Assembly: GCF_000813125.1 (NCBI RefSeq)
Contig: NZ_BASE01000035.1
Span: 1-64,000, forward strand
Reading direction: 5' to 3'
DNA from: Mesobacillus selenatarsenatis SF-1
GTDB taxonomy: Bacteria; Bacillota; Bacilli; Bacillales; Cytobacillaceae
DNA: 64,000 bases
Below, piece by piece: positions 44,445 through 53,300 of the stretch. How positions within the stretch are numbered: the stretch's first letter is position 1; the number at the start of each line of letters is the position of its first letter. The notes beneath the pieces are model-generated. The model did not search any database. It was not told the DNA's origin and saw only the letters and a list, made by a program, of their open reading frames with translations. The position numbers were made by a program, and so were the translations under genes.

Positions 44445-45362
44445 TTATTTTAGACTTTGAGGATGGTTATCCTCGGCCAGTTGTGCTGCTTTTGCATTGA
44501 GTTCCACCTGTTCTGGTGTCTTGCAGCCAGGAATTACTGCAGTGACTGCCGGATGTTTTAATACCCATGCTAATGCCCACGTTGCCATTGGAACACCTTC
44601 GGGAACTTCGTTTTTATGGATCTCCTCCACCTGTTTGAGTAGAATCGCTGTTTCTTCGCTGTCATGTTTGGAGCGGACATCGTCAGCGCTGAAGGTCGCA
44701 CCTGGTTTATATTTACCGCTTAAATATCCACTTGCCAGCGGAACCCGTGCTAGTACCCCAAGGTTTTGATTTTGGCTAGAAGGGAAGATGTTCTCCTCAG
44801 GCTTACGGTCCAGTCGGTTGTAGACGACCTGAATGGCACCTGCGTTCACGTCTGAAGCATGGTCAGTCTGGTAACTTTCTCCATTCGAACGCAGTGAGAT
44901 TCCCAGGTTGCGGATTTTTCCTTTTTCCACTTGTTTATCGAGCATTGTCCATAGTTCGTCGTTGTTGAATTCCTCATCTGTGCATGAATGAGCCTGATAT
45001 AAATCTATGTAATCAGTGCTTAGTGCTTTCAAAGAAGCATCCAGCTGCTTTAGTACATCATTTGCACTCCAGTGACGTGTCCTTTCAAAATTACCATGAA
45101 AATGATGACCGAATTTAGTTGCCACGATCCAGTCCTCGCGATTGTTTCGGCTCAAGTAATCTCCAATAAGACTTTCAGATAAGTGATCTCCATAACATTC
45201 TGCTGTATCGAGGAAGTTGATTCCTTTTTCATTTGCTTTATTCAGGATCGCATCGACCTCATACTGTCCGAAATCCTTTCCCCATTCACCGCCATACTGC
45301 CAGGTTCCGATTCCAATTACTGATATATCAAGGTTTGTTTTGCCTAAGCGTCTGTACTTCAT
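44445..45362 (-). CDS. Aldo/keto reductase
   Basis: A 305-aa (beta/alpha)8 NADPH-dependent oxidoreductase. The catalytic tetrad is visible: Asp52 and Tyr57 in FLDTAECYG, Lys in WIVATKFG and His in YQAHSC. The C-terminal VIPGCKTPEQVELNA binds the NADPH phosphate. Substrate not predictable; general stress or sugar reductases share this form. Single minus-strand gene, terminator close behind. Confidence 0.9.
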   Translation of the reverse strand: MKYRRLGKTNLDISVIGIGTWQYGGEWGKDFGQYEVDAILNKANEKGINFLDTAECYGDHLSESLIGDYLSRNNREDWIVATKFGHHFHGNFERTRHWSANDVLKQLDASLKALSTDYIDLYQAHSCTDEEFNNDELWTMLDKQVEKGKIRNLGISLRSNGESYQTDHASDVNAGAIQVVYNRLDRKPEENIFPSSQNQNLGVLARVPLASGYLSGKYKPGATFSADDVRSKHDSEETAILLKQVEEIHKNEVPEGVPMATWALAWVLKHPAVTAVIPGCKTPEQVELNAKAAQLAEDNHPQSLK

Positions 45363-45538
45363 TCCTTCACCCCTAAGATAATTTACGTCAATCTTATCAT
45401 TTGGACGTTTTAAACAAAACTATGTTGCACAAATACATCAATTGTATACACCAAGAAAGGAATTTGAAATATTTTAAAGGAATTCAAACAATAATCGAAG
45501 AAAGTATTATAGATACGGATTGACAAGGGGGAAATATA

Positions 45539-46021
45539 ATGGAAGAAAAAGTGTTGAAAGCCATCCAGGATGAATACCCGGAGGATTTCTCGTGGTGCTA
45601 TGGATGCGGGAGGATGAATGAGCACGGACATCATTTCCGGACAGGCTGGGATGGGGACAAGACAATATCAATTTACAATCCCAAAAAAGAACATATGGCT
45701 CTGCCTGGTTTCGTCTATGGCGGCGTCATTGGCTCTTTTGTTGATTGCCATGGCACCGGTTCGGCTGCACTCTACCTTCATCGAAAAAATGGATATGAAC
45801 CAGGAGACGGGGCAGAACCGCCAAGATTTGTAACAGCATCCTTGCATGTCGATTTTATGAAGCCGACTCCTCAGGGAACAGCATTAAAAGCAATAGGGAC
45901 TGTACATGAAATCCATCCAAAAAAATATCGAGTTGAAACAGAAGTCTATGCCGGGGAAACACTGTGTGCTAAAGGAGAAGTTATCGCTGTTGTAATGCCA
46001 GATACATTTACTGCAAATTAA
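45539..46021 (+). CDS. PaaI-family acyl-CoA thioesterase
   Basis: A 160-aa hot-dog-fold protein. The N-terminal WCYGCGRMNEHGHHFRTGW and VYGGVIGSFVDCHGT are the PaaI-type thioesterase motifs, with a Gly-Gly oxyanion region and an acidic residue on the long helix. It probably hydrolyses aryl- or short acyl-CoA. GGGGGAAA before the ATG. Confidence 0.85.
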   Translation: MEEKVLKAIQDEYPEDFSWCYGCGRMNEHGHHFRTGWDGDKTISIYNPKKEHMALPGFVYGGVIGSFVDCHGTGSAALYLHRKNGYEPGDGAEPPRFVTASLHVDFMKPTPQGTALKAIGTVHEIHPKKYRVETEVYAGETLCAKGEVIAVVMPDTFTAN

Positions 46022-46035
46022 TAGTCATAAAAAAT

Positions 46036-46061
46036 AAGACCCTGATATCAGTCAGGGTCTT
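46036..46061. terminator. Bidirectional terminator
   Basis: AAGACCCTGA pairs with TCAGGGTCTT around a six-base loop between convergent genes. Confidence 0.85.
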
Positions 46062-46068
46062 GATCTTG

Positions 46069-46578
46069 CTACTTAACAGGTTCAAGCATTGTGGTAGGCA
46101 GGTATCCTTCCTCACCGGAATCTTTCATCTTTACCTTGGTTCGTCTAATCTCTCTTTCTAAAATTTCTGCTTCACTGCCTTGCTTGATTTCTTTAACTTT
46201 ATTATCCTGTACGATCTTGTCTACACCTTCTACATCGTTAATTTCAATTAATTGATAGAGCTCATCATATGCTTCTGGTGTAAGTGCGAGGTAGGCATCT
46301 TTTTGTACAGTAGCCTGATCGCCGGCCTGGAGAGTGTTGTCTTTAACTTCTTGTTCACTTTCTTTATACGTAACTTTCATGTTCTGGATGATTCCCGGAG
46401 CCTCTTCTTTCACTTTATCCACTACTTCTTTTGATTTTTCTTCTGTCGCTTGAGCAGCATTTTTTGTTTCCTCTTCTAACTCTTTTGCACCTTGCTCTGC
46501 CTCATCGCTGTTGCAGCCAGTGATGAGCAAAACTGCCAATCCTGCAGTTATAAACAATTTATTTAATGAAAATGACAT
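46069..46578 (-). CDS. Lipoprotein with coiled-coil region
   Basis: A 169-aa exported lipoprotein. A signal sequence (KLFITAGLAVLLITGC) ends in a lipobox LITGC with lipidated Cys near residue 22; a charged, Glu/Lys-rich helical stretch (GAKELEEETKNAAQATEEKS) follows, then a globular C-terminus ending in GEEGYLPTTML, which resembles an SH3-like tail. The ATG at 46578 follows AGGAGG; an upstream ATG at 46599 does not. Function unknown. Confidence 0.82.
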   Translation of the reverse strand: MSFSLNKLFITAGLAVLLITGCNSDEAEQGAKELEEETKNAAQATEEKSKEVVDKVKEEAPGIIQNMKVTYKESEQEVKDNTLQAGDQATVQKDAYLALTPEAYDELYQLIEINDVEGVDKIVQDNKVKEIKQGSEAEILEREIRRTKVKMKDSGEEGYLPTTMLEPVK

Positions 46579-46634
46579 AAGTATATCCTCCTGATTCAAC
46601 TACTTTTATTTTGTAGGATACCACTTAAGTTGTC

Positions 46635-46677
46635 TTATAAAACATTCGCAATATTGTCGACAAATTTTGTTTTATAA
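46635..46677. promoter_or_regulatory. Inverted repeat between divergent genes
   Basis: TTATAAAAC (46635-46643) and GTTTTATAA (46669-46677) are perfect 9-bp inverted arms flanking the palindrome TTGTCGACAA (46654-46663). This lies between the lipoprotein and the nucleotidyltransferase promoters, so it may be a shared operator. Confidence 0.4.
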
Positions 46678-46719
46678 CCAATAATAACCTTATGAATAAT
46701 TCAATGGAGGACTTTGCCC

Positions 46720-47427
46720 ATGAATACTAGATTATCAGCTTTAGAAACAGCGCAAAAGTTTGTGAAGGAGCGCTTCCCGGACTGTGATGCAGCATTGCTG
46801 GCCGGGAGTGTAACCAGGGGAGAAGCAACTGTTACATCTGATTTGGATATCGTAATATTCGACAAGGATATCCCCTCAGCTTACAGAGAGTCATTAGTTG
46901 CTTATGGCTGGCCGATCGAGGTTTTCGTCCATAATTTACACTCGTATAAGCTTTTCTTTGAAAGTGATGTAAAAAGGGCGAGACCAAGCTTGCCGAGAAT
47001 GGTTGCAGAAGGAATTGTTATAAAAAAAAGCGATTTTCTTCCGGAAATAAATGATGAAGCTAAAAGGATAATCAAACTAGGACCAGAGGAGTGGACCAAG
47101 AAAGAGATCGAATCAAAACGATATTTCATTACTGATACGCTTGATGATTTCATTGGAACGAACAACAAGGCGGAAGAACTCTTCATTGCAGGGGCGCTTG
47201 CTGAACAGCTGCAAGAATTTGTGTTAAGGACAAACAAGCGTTGGGTCGGCAAATCCAAATGGGTAGTGAGGGAGTTAAATCATTATGACCCCGTTTTCAC
47301 TGGGAAATTTGTAGAAGCATTTTCACAGTATTACAAAACAGGTAACAAAAAGATGGTCGTAGATATGGCCGAACTGGTCTTAGAACCCTATGGGGGAAGA
47401 TTATTTGACGGCTTTTCTATAAAGTAG
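46720..47427 (+). CDS. Nucleotidyltransferase-fold protein
   Basis: A 235-aa protein with the polymerase-beta-type signature GSVTRGEATVTSDLDIVIF near the N-terminus (GS, then paired Asp for Mg2+) and an all-helical C-terminal half with VLRTNKRWVGKSKWVVRELN. It resembles aminoglycoside- or kanamycin-type nucleotidyltransferases at the fold level; the substrate is not known. ATG at 46720 with GGAGG nine bases upstream. Confidence 0.8.
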   Translation: MNTRLSALETAQKFVKERFPDCDAALLAGSVTRGEATVTSDLDIVIFDKDIPSAYRESLVAYGWPIEVFVHNLHSYKLFFESDVKRARPSLPRMVAEGIVIKKSDFLPEINDEAKRIIKLGPEEWTKKEIESKRYFITDTLDDFIGTNNKAEELFIAGALAEQLQEFVLRTNKRWVGKSKWVVRELNHYDPVFTGKFVEAFSQYYKTGNKKMVVDMAELVLEPYGGRLFDGFSIK

Positions 47428-47429
47428 AA

Positions 47430-47458
47430 AAAAGCAGCGTGAATTGATGCTGCTTTTG
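47430..47458 (+). terminator. Intrinsic terminator
   Basis: AAAAGCAGC pairs with GCTGCTTTT around a ten-base loop just after the nucleotidyltransferase stop. Confidence 0.75.
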
Positions 47459-47524
47459 TCTTTTACAACTGATTTTCACTTCCAATAGAGGCAACTTTAA
47501 GATCATTAATGTGCCCATAATCAT

Positions 47525-47986
47525 TCATGCCTTGAAAGAAAATAGGAGCAATATAGTAGATATTCCCTGGATAAATAGACTGAAAAGGGCAAAGAAGATC
47601 GTCATTTCCTGTTCTGAAGCAATGGTACCAGGAAGACCACAAATAGCTGGATTTTTTACCACCAATCCCACCATCGTTCCCATAATCGCGCTTATGCCCC
47701 CGTTATAAATCCCTGCAATCAATGATTGCGCATTCAACATTGAGCCATATAAAAAACCGATTGTGATACCAAGTAGAATGTTAAGCACACCAACAATTTC
47801 GAAACTGTTAGGGAAGAGCAGTATGAGATTCAGTGAAGCAACTAGTCCCAGTGTGCTGCTGGCAAAATAGGAAGCTGTATATCCAAACCTGTCACTAAAC
47901 AGCAATCTCGATTTACGAAGTACATAATATAGCCAGGCTCCAATTAAAAAATTGATGAAAGTTATAGAGATTAATATTATCTGCAT
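47525..47986 (-). CDS. Small glycine-rich membrane protein, member B
   Basis: A 153-aa protein of four to five membrane helices with ITIGFLYGSMLNAQSLIAGI and ISAIMGTMVGL, a glycine pattern shared with its upstream neighbour. Starts ATG with GGAGGGG. It lies 25 nt after the 48012-48428 gene on the same strand, so the two form an operon and probably a heteromeric complex. No family recognised; function unknown. Confidence 0.7.
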   Translation of the reverse strand: MQIILISITFINFLIGAWLYYVLRKSRLLFSDRFGYTASYFASSTLGLVASLNLILLFPNSFEIVGVLNILLGITIGFLYGSMLNAQSLIAGIYNGGISAIMGTMVGLVVKNPAICGLPGTIASEQEMTIFFALFSLFIQGISTILLLFSFKA

Positions 47987-48011
47987 AAGACATCCCCTCC
48001 AGATTACTGAA

Positions 48012-48428
48012 TCAGGTTTTGTAGGCCGAGGAAGCCGCTATGCAAAAAGAACTGAGGATGAAAATCTCGATCATGATTAAGAACATTACCCCTTCATATG
48101 CTGCAGCCCCAACCATAGGCGCCATGATTCCCATCATTAGCCCAGTTATATAACCAGACAATAAAGTTTGATAGTCAAAGAGGTTGCCAAACAAGATTCC
48201 TGAAATGCCACCTATGATCACCGAAAACAACGTCGCTTCCAAAAAGTAAAAAGGATACAAGTTGATAAAAATAATCCCGGTCCCTAGAGCCAAACCTCCA
48301 GCAGCCACCATGGTTATGTTCATTCCTAAATGAAAACCGATTTGTTTTCTTCGATTGTATAGAAAGATATATAGGACGTATGCGGACAAGAAATTAATTG
48401 GATAAAAAATCACAATCCATTCCGGCAT
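48012..48428 (-). CDS. Small glycine-rich membrane protein, member A
   Basis: A 138-aa protein of four helices; GGISGILFGNLFDYQTLLSGYI and LMMGIMAPMVGAAAY mirror the pattern of the next gene, indicating a diverged tandem duplication. ATG preceded by GGAGAGGTG. No family recognised. Its promoter region abuts the mnx promoter region on the other side. Confidence 0.7.
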   Translation of the reverse strand: MPEWIVIFYPINFLSAYVLYIFLYNRRKQIGFHLGMNITMVAAGGLALGTGIIFINLYPFYFLEATLFSVIIGGISGILFGNLFDYQTLLSGYITGLMMGIMAPMVGAAAYEGVMFLIMIEIFILSSFCIAASSAYKT

Positions 48429-48501
48429 GACACATCACCTCTCCTGTTCAATGTATTCATAACTGAAGATGAGGTGTTTGAATTTATTGCCAATTACTTT
48501 G

Positions 48502-48529
48502 ACGATTATGATATTTGCCTCATATGATA
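48502..48529 (+). promoter_or_regulatory. Predicted sigma-K promoter of the mnx operon
   Basis: CATATGATA (48521-48529) fits the mother-cell sigma-K -10 consensus CATANNNTA, and AC (48502-48503) sits 17 bp upstream at the -35 position. SG-1 mnx is known to be transcribed late in sporulation from a sigma-K-type promoter. Short motif, so a chance match is possible. The leader would carry the repeat at 48582-48885. Confidence 0.5.
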
Positions 48530-48581
48530 ATGGGAAAATTCGTTCATTTATAAGCAAGTATTAACTTTTTACATTTAGATT

Positions 48582-48885
48582 AGTGTCTAGCTCCAGCGCC
48601 TAGCCAGTTTTCTTCCCTGATTTTGCTGCTTCGAGTATCTTGCGATAAGCGTTAGCTTTGAGCAGCTCGAGACGCTTGTCCAGCTGCGGCTCCTAACTCC
48701 TCGAGTCGCTTCGGTCCTGCCAATGAAGTCAAAGAACGACTTCACTGTCAGGCTCTCCAGCGCTTGTCGGAGTTGGACAGTCGCCTCTGCTTTTCGTTTT
48801 CGGTCCGCCCAATGAAGTCAAAAAACGACTTCACCGGTCGGCCCTCCAGCGCTTGTCGGGGGCTGACCAAGGCACTTGCGCTTTT
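48582..48885. repeat. Composite dispersed intergenic repeat
   Basis: Left part (48582-48710) shares GTGTCTAGCTCCAGCGCCTAG, CTTGTCCAGCTGCGGCTCC and CCTCGAGTCGCTT with 211-290. Right part holds two tandem diverged units (48710-48794 and 48799-48885), each with the hairpin TGAAGTC...GACTTCA and CTCCAGCGCTTGTCGG. It fills most of the 48429-48905 gap between the sigma-K-like promoter and the first mnx gene. No ribosome-site-led frame is seen within it. Confidence 0.75.
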
Positions 48886-48905
48886 CTTAGAAAGGGGTCA
48901 ATTCG

Positions 48906-49670
48906 TTGAGAACAGGTATGCGTCATTCGGATTATTTGAAAACTCTGTTAGAGGACAGAAGGAATGAAGTCAGGCATGTTGATCCTATTCATGAAGTCGG
49001 TAATCAAATTACTTCTCCACCAAGTGCAACACCACTAGAAGAGAATAAAATCATTGCCGAATACCTGGAACAAAAAAACCTTCACACACTGGCGAATGCT
49101 GTTCCTGAATTTAAAAAGACTTTGATTTTAAAGAAGTTCTTTAAGATGAAACGGAATCAAGAAGTAATAGTCTATTTTGACCATCAAGGTACTACTAAGG
49201 AAACCTCAGGCAAGGTCAATGCGATTGGAAGAGATTTTGTCATACTGACCAATTTAAAAGACCGGATCTGGATCCCATACAAAACGGTATTATCAGCAAA
49301 TTCTCCATCTGGTATGCCGACCTATGAAAATGCCCATCAAAATTTCATCTATGATAATGACTTAAAACGAAAACTGACTACGAATTTTGGTGAAACAGTT
49401 GCCAAACGGGATGTATTAATTCATCAATTTTTCGAAGAATCTCTTAGAGGCAACCTTGAAAGATATAAAGGAGTATGGGTAAAAGCTGTTACTCCTGAAG
49501 AAACAGTCTGGGGCAAAATCGTCTCGGTGACTGAAGAAAGTGTTTTATTACACTCTGTTAGCTCAAAAAGAATAATTGCCTTCGATGATTTATCTCATCT
49601 CACTTCTGCCCGCCTTTTTAACCGGGTACTTTTAATGGGGAAGAATGTTTTTACGACTTTATTCCGATAA
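48906..49670 (+). CDS. Mnx-locus protein at the mnxD position
   Basis: A 254-aa soluble protein, first gene of the Mn-oxidase cluster. TTG at 48906 has AAAGGGG eight bases upstream. Residues ~75-145 (QEVIVYFDHQGTTKETSGKV ... IWIPYKTVLS) and ~155-240 (TTNFGETVAKRDVLIHQFFE ... VLLHSVSSKRIIAFDDLSHL) look like two copies of one small beta domain, similar to that in the downstream 54047 and 54969 products. It occupies the place of mnxD of strain SG-1, but I cannot confirm orthology. Probably spore-surface. Confidence 0.65.
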   Translation: MRTGMRHSDYLKTLLEDRRNEVRHVDPIHEVGNQITSPPSATPLEENKIIAEYLEQKNLHTLANAVPEFKKTLILKKFFKMKRNQEVIVYFDHQGTTKETSGKVNAIGRDFVILTNLKDRIWIPYKTVLSANSPSGMPTYENAHQNFIYDNDLKRKLTTNFGETVAKRDVLIHQFFEESLRGNLERYKGVWVKAVTPEETVWGKIVSVTEESVLLHSVSSKRIIAFDDLSHLTSARLFNRVLLMGKNVFTTLFR

Positions 49671-49700
49671 GGTCCTTATTTCCGAGAAAGGGTGAAAAAT

Positions 49701-50033
49701 ATGCATGACTTTCAATTAAAATCATTACAGCCTGTTTCAAATGCTGCTAAAGTCAATGATCCTTTATTTGATTTTTTTTACAAGCATACGGGCAAGCAAA
49801 TTCTGATTATTACGGAATCATCACAACTAAATATATTGGGGCAAACATTCAGGCCGATTTTTTGCGGAAAGATAGCTGAAGTTGAACCTGGCCATTTAAC
49901 ACTTACCCCCGTAACTATTAAAATTTTGAATGCACCGTTTCATAAATTCCCAATTCCTATATCCATTCCTTTTGAAAAAATTGCCCATTTTACAACAGAT
50001 ATCGATTGTTCTATGAGAATACCGTTAGTTTAA
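49701..50033 (+). CDS. mnxE: MnxE subunit of the Mn(II) oxidase complex
   Basis: A 110-aa protein (about 12.4 kDa), matching the 12-kDa MnxE that co-purifies with MnxF and MnxG in Bacillus PL-12/SG-1. It is beta-rich: KQILIITESSQLNILGQTF, FCGKIAEVEPGHLTLTPVTI and IPISIPFEKIAHF. The small subunits are known to bind copper and stabilise MnxG. ATG at 49701 with AAAGGGTG upstream; GTG at 49692 overlaps that site. Lies 30 nt after the mnxD-position gene and 29 nt before mnxF. Confidence 0.85.
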   Translation: MHDFQLKSLQPVSNAAKVNDPLFDFFYKHTGKQILIITESSQLNILGQTFRPIFCGKIAEVEPGHLTLTPVTIKILNAPFHKFPIPISIPFEKIAHFTTDIDCSMRIPLV

Positions 50034-50062
50034 ACATACAAGTAAGGGAGGCGTTGTTTCTT

Positions 50063-50356
50063 ATGACCGTCGATTACTCAAAAATGACAGATGTAAATGA
50101 AATCCATGACTCAGCCATTTTGGAACACTTCAGAAATGGAATTGGCCACAAAACGCTTGTTATTTCTCCATCCTATCCGTATATGTTCGTTGGCATAATC
50201 AAGGAATTGATTGGCGATACGGTAATGATCGATGTTGAGACCACTCACTTTGCTCAATTAGAAAACCGCGAATGGTACATTCACATTCATAATATTGAAG
50301 TTTTCTATATTGAAAGGCCGGGTGCACCTAAAATACCAAAGCTCGAGGACTATTAG
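50063..50356 (+). CDS. mnxF: MnxF subunit of the Mn(II) oxidase complex
   Basis: A 97-aa protein (about 11.2 kDa, the size reported for MnxF). HKTLVISPSYPYMFVGIIKE, VMIDVETTHFAQLE and WYIHIHNIEVFYIE give the same small beta-domain feel as MnxE; WYIHIH offers possible copper-binding histidines. ATG at 50063 with AAGGGAGG upstream. 23 nt before mnxG, so strongly coupled. The E3F3G stoichiometry is known from the literature. Confidence 0.85.
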   Translation: MTVDYSKMTDVNEIHDSAILEHFRNGIGHKTLVISPSYPYMFVGIIKELIGDTVMIDVETTHFAQLENREWYIHIHNIEVFYIERPGAPKIPKLEDY

Positions 50357-50379
50357 ATACCTATGAAGGGGGGAAATAC

Positions 50380-53300
50380 ATGTTACGAAAATATCATGTT
50401 GTCGGAATTTCAACGAGAATAGTAGTTAATACGTTCGGTGATCATAATCCTAATGGGAAAATATATGTCTTGAAGGAAAATGAATCAAAGCTTAAAGACC
50501 TCGTGCGTAAGAACCCTTACAAGCCAATTGATCTAGTTCAACCGTTAGCTATTCGTGCCAACGAAGGGGATATAGTTGAAATACTTTTTGAAAACCAGCT
50601 TCCTTTTTCAGCAGGAATGCACTTCGAGGAGGCTGATTATAATGTTCTGACATCCGACGGGGCTAATGCAGGTTATAACCCAGACACAACGGTAGAACCA
50701 GGAGGGGAGATTGTTTACAGGCTTAATGCTAGTCAGGAAGGTATATACTTCTTCACCGACCTGGGCAATGTTTCAAGCACCGAACAAGGGTCAAGTGTCC
50801 AGGGATTATTCGGGGCGCTGCTTGTCCAAAAAAGGGGCTCTAGCTGGACTGATCCTGTAACGGGGGGTCCAATCAATAGTGGTGTGTATGCTGACATACA
50901 CCATCCCATTCTGCCATCTTTCAGGGAGTATGCCTGGTTCTTCAATGATGAAATGGAAATTAAGGATTTAACGGGGAATCGACCTTTCAACCCAATGACG
51001 AACCAGGAAGCTGAATCCTTCCATGGAGTGAATCTTCGCTATGAACCTATGACAAACCGTAAAAGACTGATGGAGGCAGGAGTTGTATGTCCGGATTGTG
51101 ATTCAGAAGAAGTCCATCATGATTCCTGGGTTTTTGGTGATCCCGCCACTCCGATATTAAGGGGGTATGTAGGGGATCCGGCAGTCATCAGGCTAATCCA
51201 TGGCGGCGTAAAGGAAACACATGTATTTCACTACCATGTCCATCAATGGCTGGGTGATTCCAGCAATATTAATGCAGAAATTCTAGATGCCCAATCCATT
51301 AGCCCGCAAACTCATTATTCAATTCAGCCGCTCTATGGACTAGGGAGCCTGCATGGTGCCATTGGAGACTCTATCCTCCATTGCCACCTGTATCCACATT
51401 TCGGCATAGGCATGTGGGGTATAAACAGGGTTTTTGATACACTACAGGATGGCAGCCAATGTTATCCGAATGGTGTTCGTATTGATGCTCTTAAACCTCT
51501 GCCAGACCGTCCGGCACCGCCAAAGCCAACTCCTGAAAAGCCCGGATTCCCTAATTTCATACCAGGAAAAGTCGGCTACAAAGCACCAAGACCGCCACTA
51601 GGAATTGTCGGTGGCCGGGAAATGACTGAATTGGAAAGGAATGCAGCGATTCCAAATCCCCGTCCGGGAGCAGTTTTTGTTGACCCTTGTCTAGACCAGG
51701 ACCCAGTGGTAGTCGAATTCAATGTATCTGCAATTGAGATGCCTGTTGTCTATAACAAACAGGGCTGGCATGATCCGAAGGGAAGATTTTACGTGATGGA
51801 CGAAGATCTGGATGATATCCTTTCGGGAAAAAAAGAGCCAGAGCCGCTAGTCTTCCATGTTCCTGCTGGTACGTGTATAAGGATGAACTATACAAATCGT
51901 ATGCCTCATATTCTTGATGGTGACGCATTCCAGCTGGTGACAAGGACGTATGAAAATGGTTTTCACATTCACTTTGTAAAATTTGATGTCCTTGCCTGCG
52001 ATGGAGGAAATGTAGGATGGAATTATGACAGTGCTGTTCTTCCTGGCCAGACTATACGCTATGAGTGGTATGCAGAAACCGAATTAAAAGCGTTTTTCTT
52101 CCATGATCATCTGTTTGCTAACTCGCACCAGCAGCATGGCGTTTTCGGAGCAGGCGTCATTCAGCCGCGGTTCTCTAGATTTCTCGATTCTAGAACAGGT
52201 GATGAGGTGGACCACGGAACCCAGATTTCTGTCGAACACCCATTGATTCCGGATTATCGTGACCAGACACTTTTCGTCCATGATTTTGCCCTTTTATTCG
52301 ATAAAAATGGCCGGCCAATTCAGCCGCCAAGGTATCCTGGTTCGGAGGATGACCCAGGCGTGTTTGGTGTCAATTATAAATGTGAACCTTTAAAGTTCAG
52401 GCTTGATGAGGATTGTGACCCCGCCTATTCCTTCAGTTCCTATGTACATGGTGATCCGGTTACACCAATACTAAAAGCCTATGAAGGAGATCCGATCAGG
52501 ATCAGGCTATTGCAGGGAGCACATGAGGAATCCCACAGTTTCAATATCCATGGTTTAAGGTGGAAAGAAGAACGTCCAGATCTTGGTTCATCCATGAAAG
52601 CGCAGCAGCATATCGGGATTTCTGAGTCGTTTACTTTCGAGACTGAGATACCTGCCTCCGGTGATTATCTGTGGGCCTTTGAGGATGAGGAAGATGTTTG
52701 GCTTGGGACATGGGGGTTAATCCGGGCGTATAGCTCAAAAATGGATGATTTAATCGTATTGGCTGACCGAGAAGCTCTGCAGCAAGAATCCATTGAAACT
52801 CCAAAGCCTACAGGCAAACCGCCTGAAAAAGCAAATCCTCTTGCCAGTCTACCGCCCGGAGCTTACCATGGCTCACCTGTCAAGAAGTTTGAGTTAGTCG
52901 CCTTCCAGACACCAATCCAATATAACACATATGGAGATCATGACCCATATGGAATTATTTTCGCTCTAAAAGAGGATGTAGAAGGCATTCTCTCAGGCCA
53001 AAAGAATCCGGTGCCACTAATCCTAAGGGCAAATGTCGGTGACCTTGTAGAGGTAACCCTGACAAGTGAGCTGAAGAAAGAGCTCTTTCCATTTCAAGAT
53101 GGAATCCATCCCTATCCGCAGGTAAAAGAACAATCTTTTTATCCTCCTTCACTAAGGATATCACTCCATACTAGCTTGCTGGATTATGATGTAAAGACAT
53201 CCAGTGGAGATACAGTTGGTTTCAATCCGGATCAGACTATCGGCCCCGGTGAGACAATCACTTATAGATGGCTTGTTGATGGCCAGTTTGGAATGTGTTC

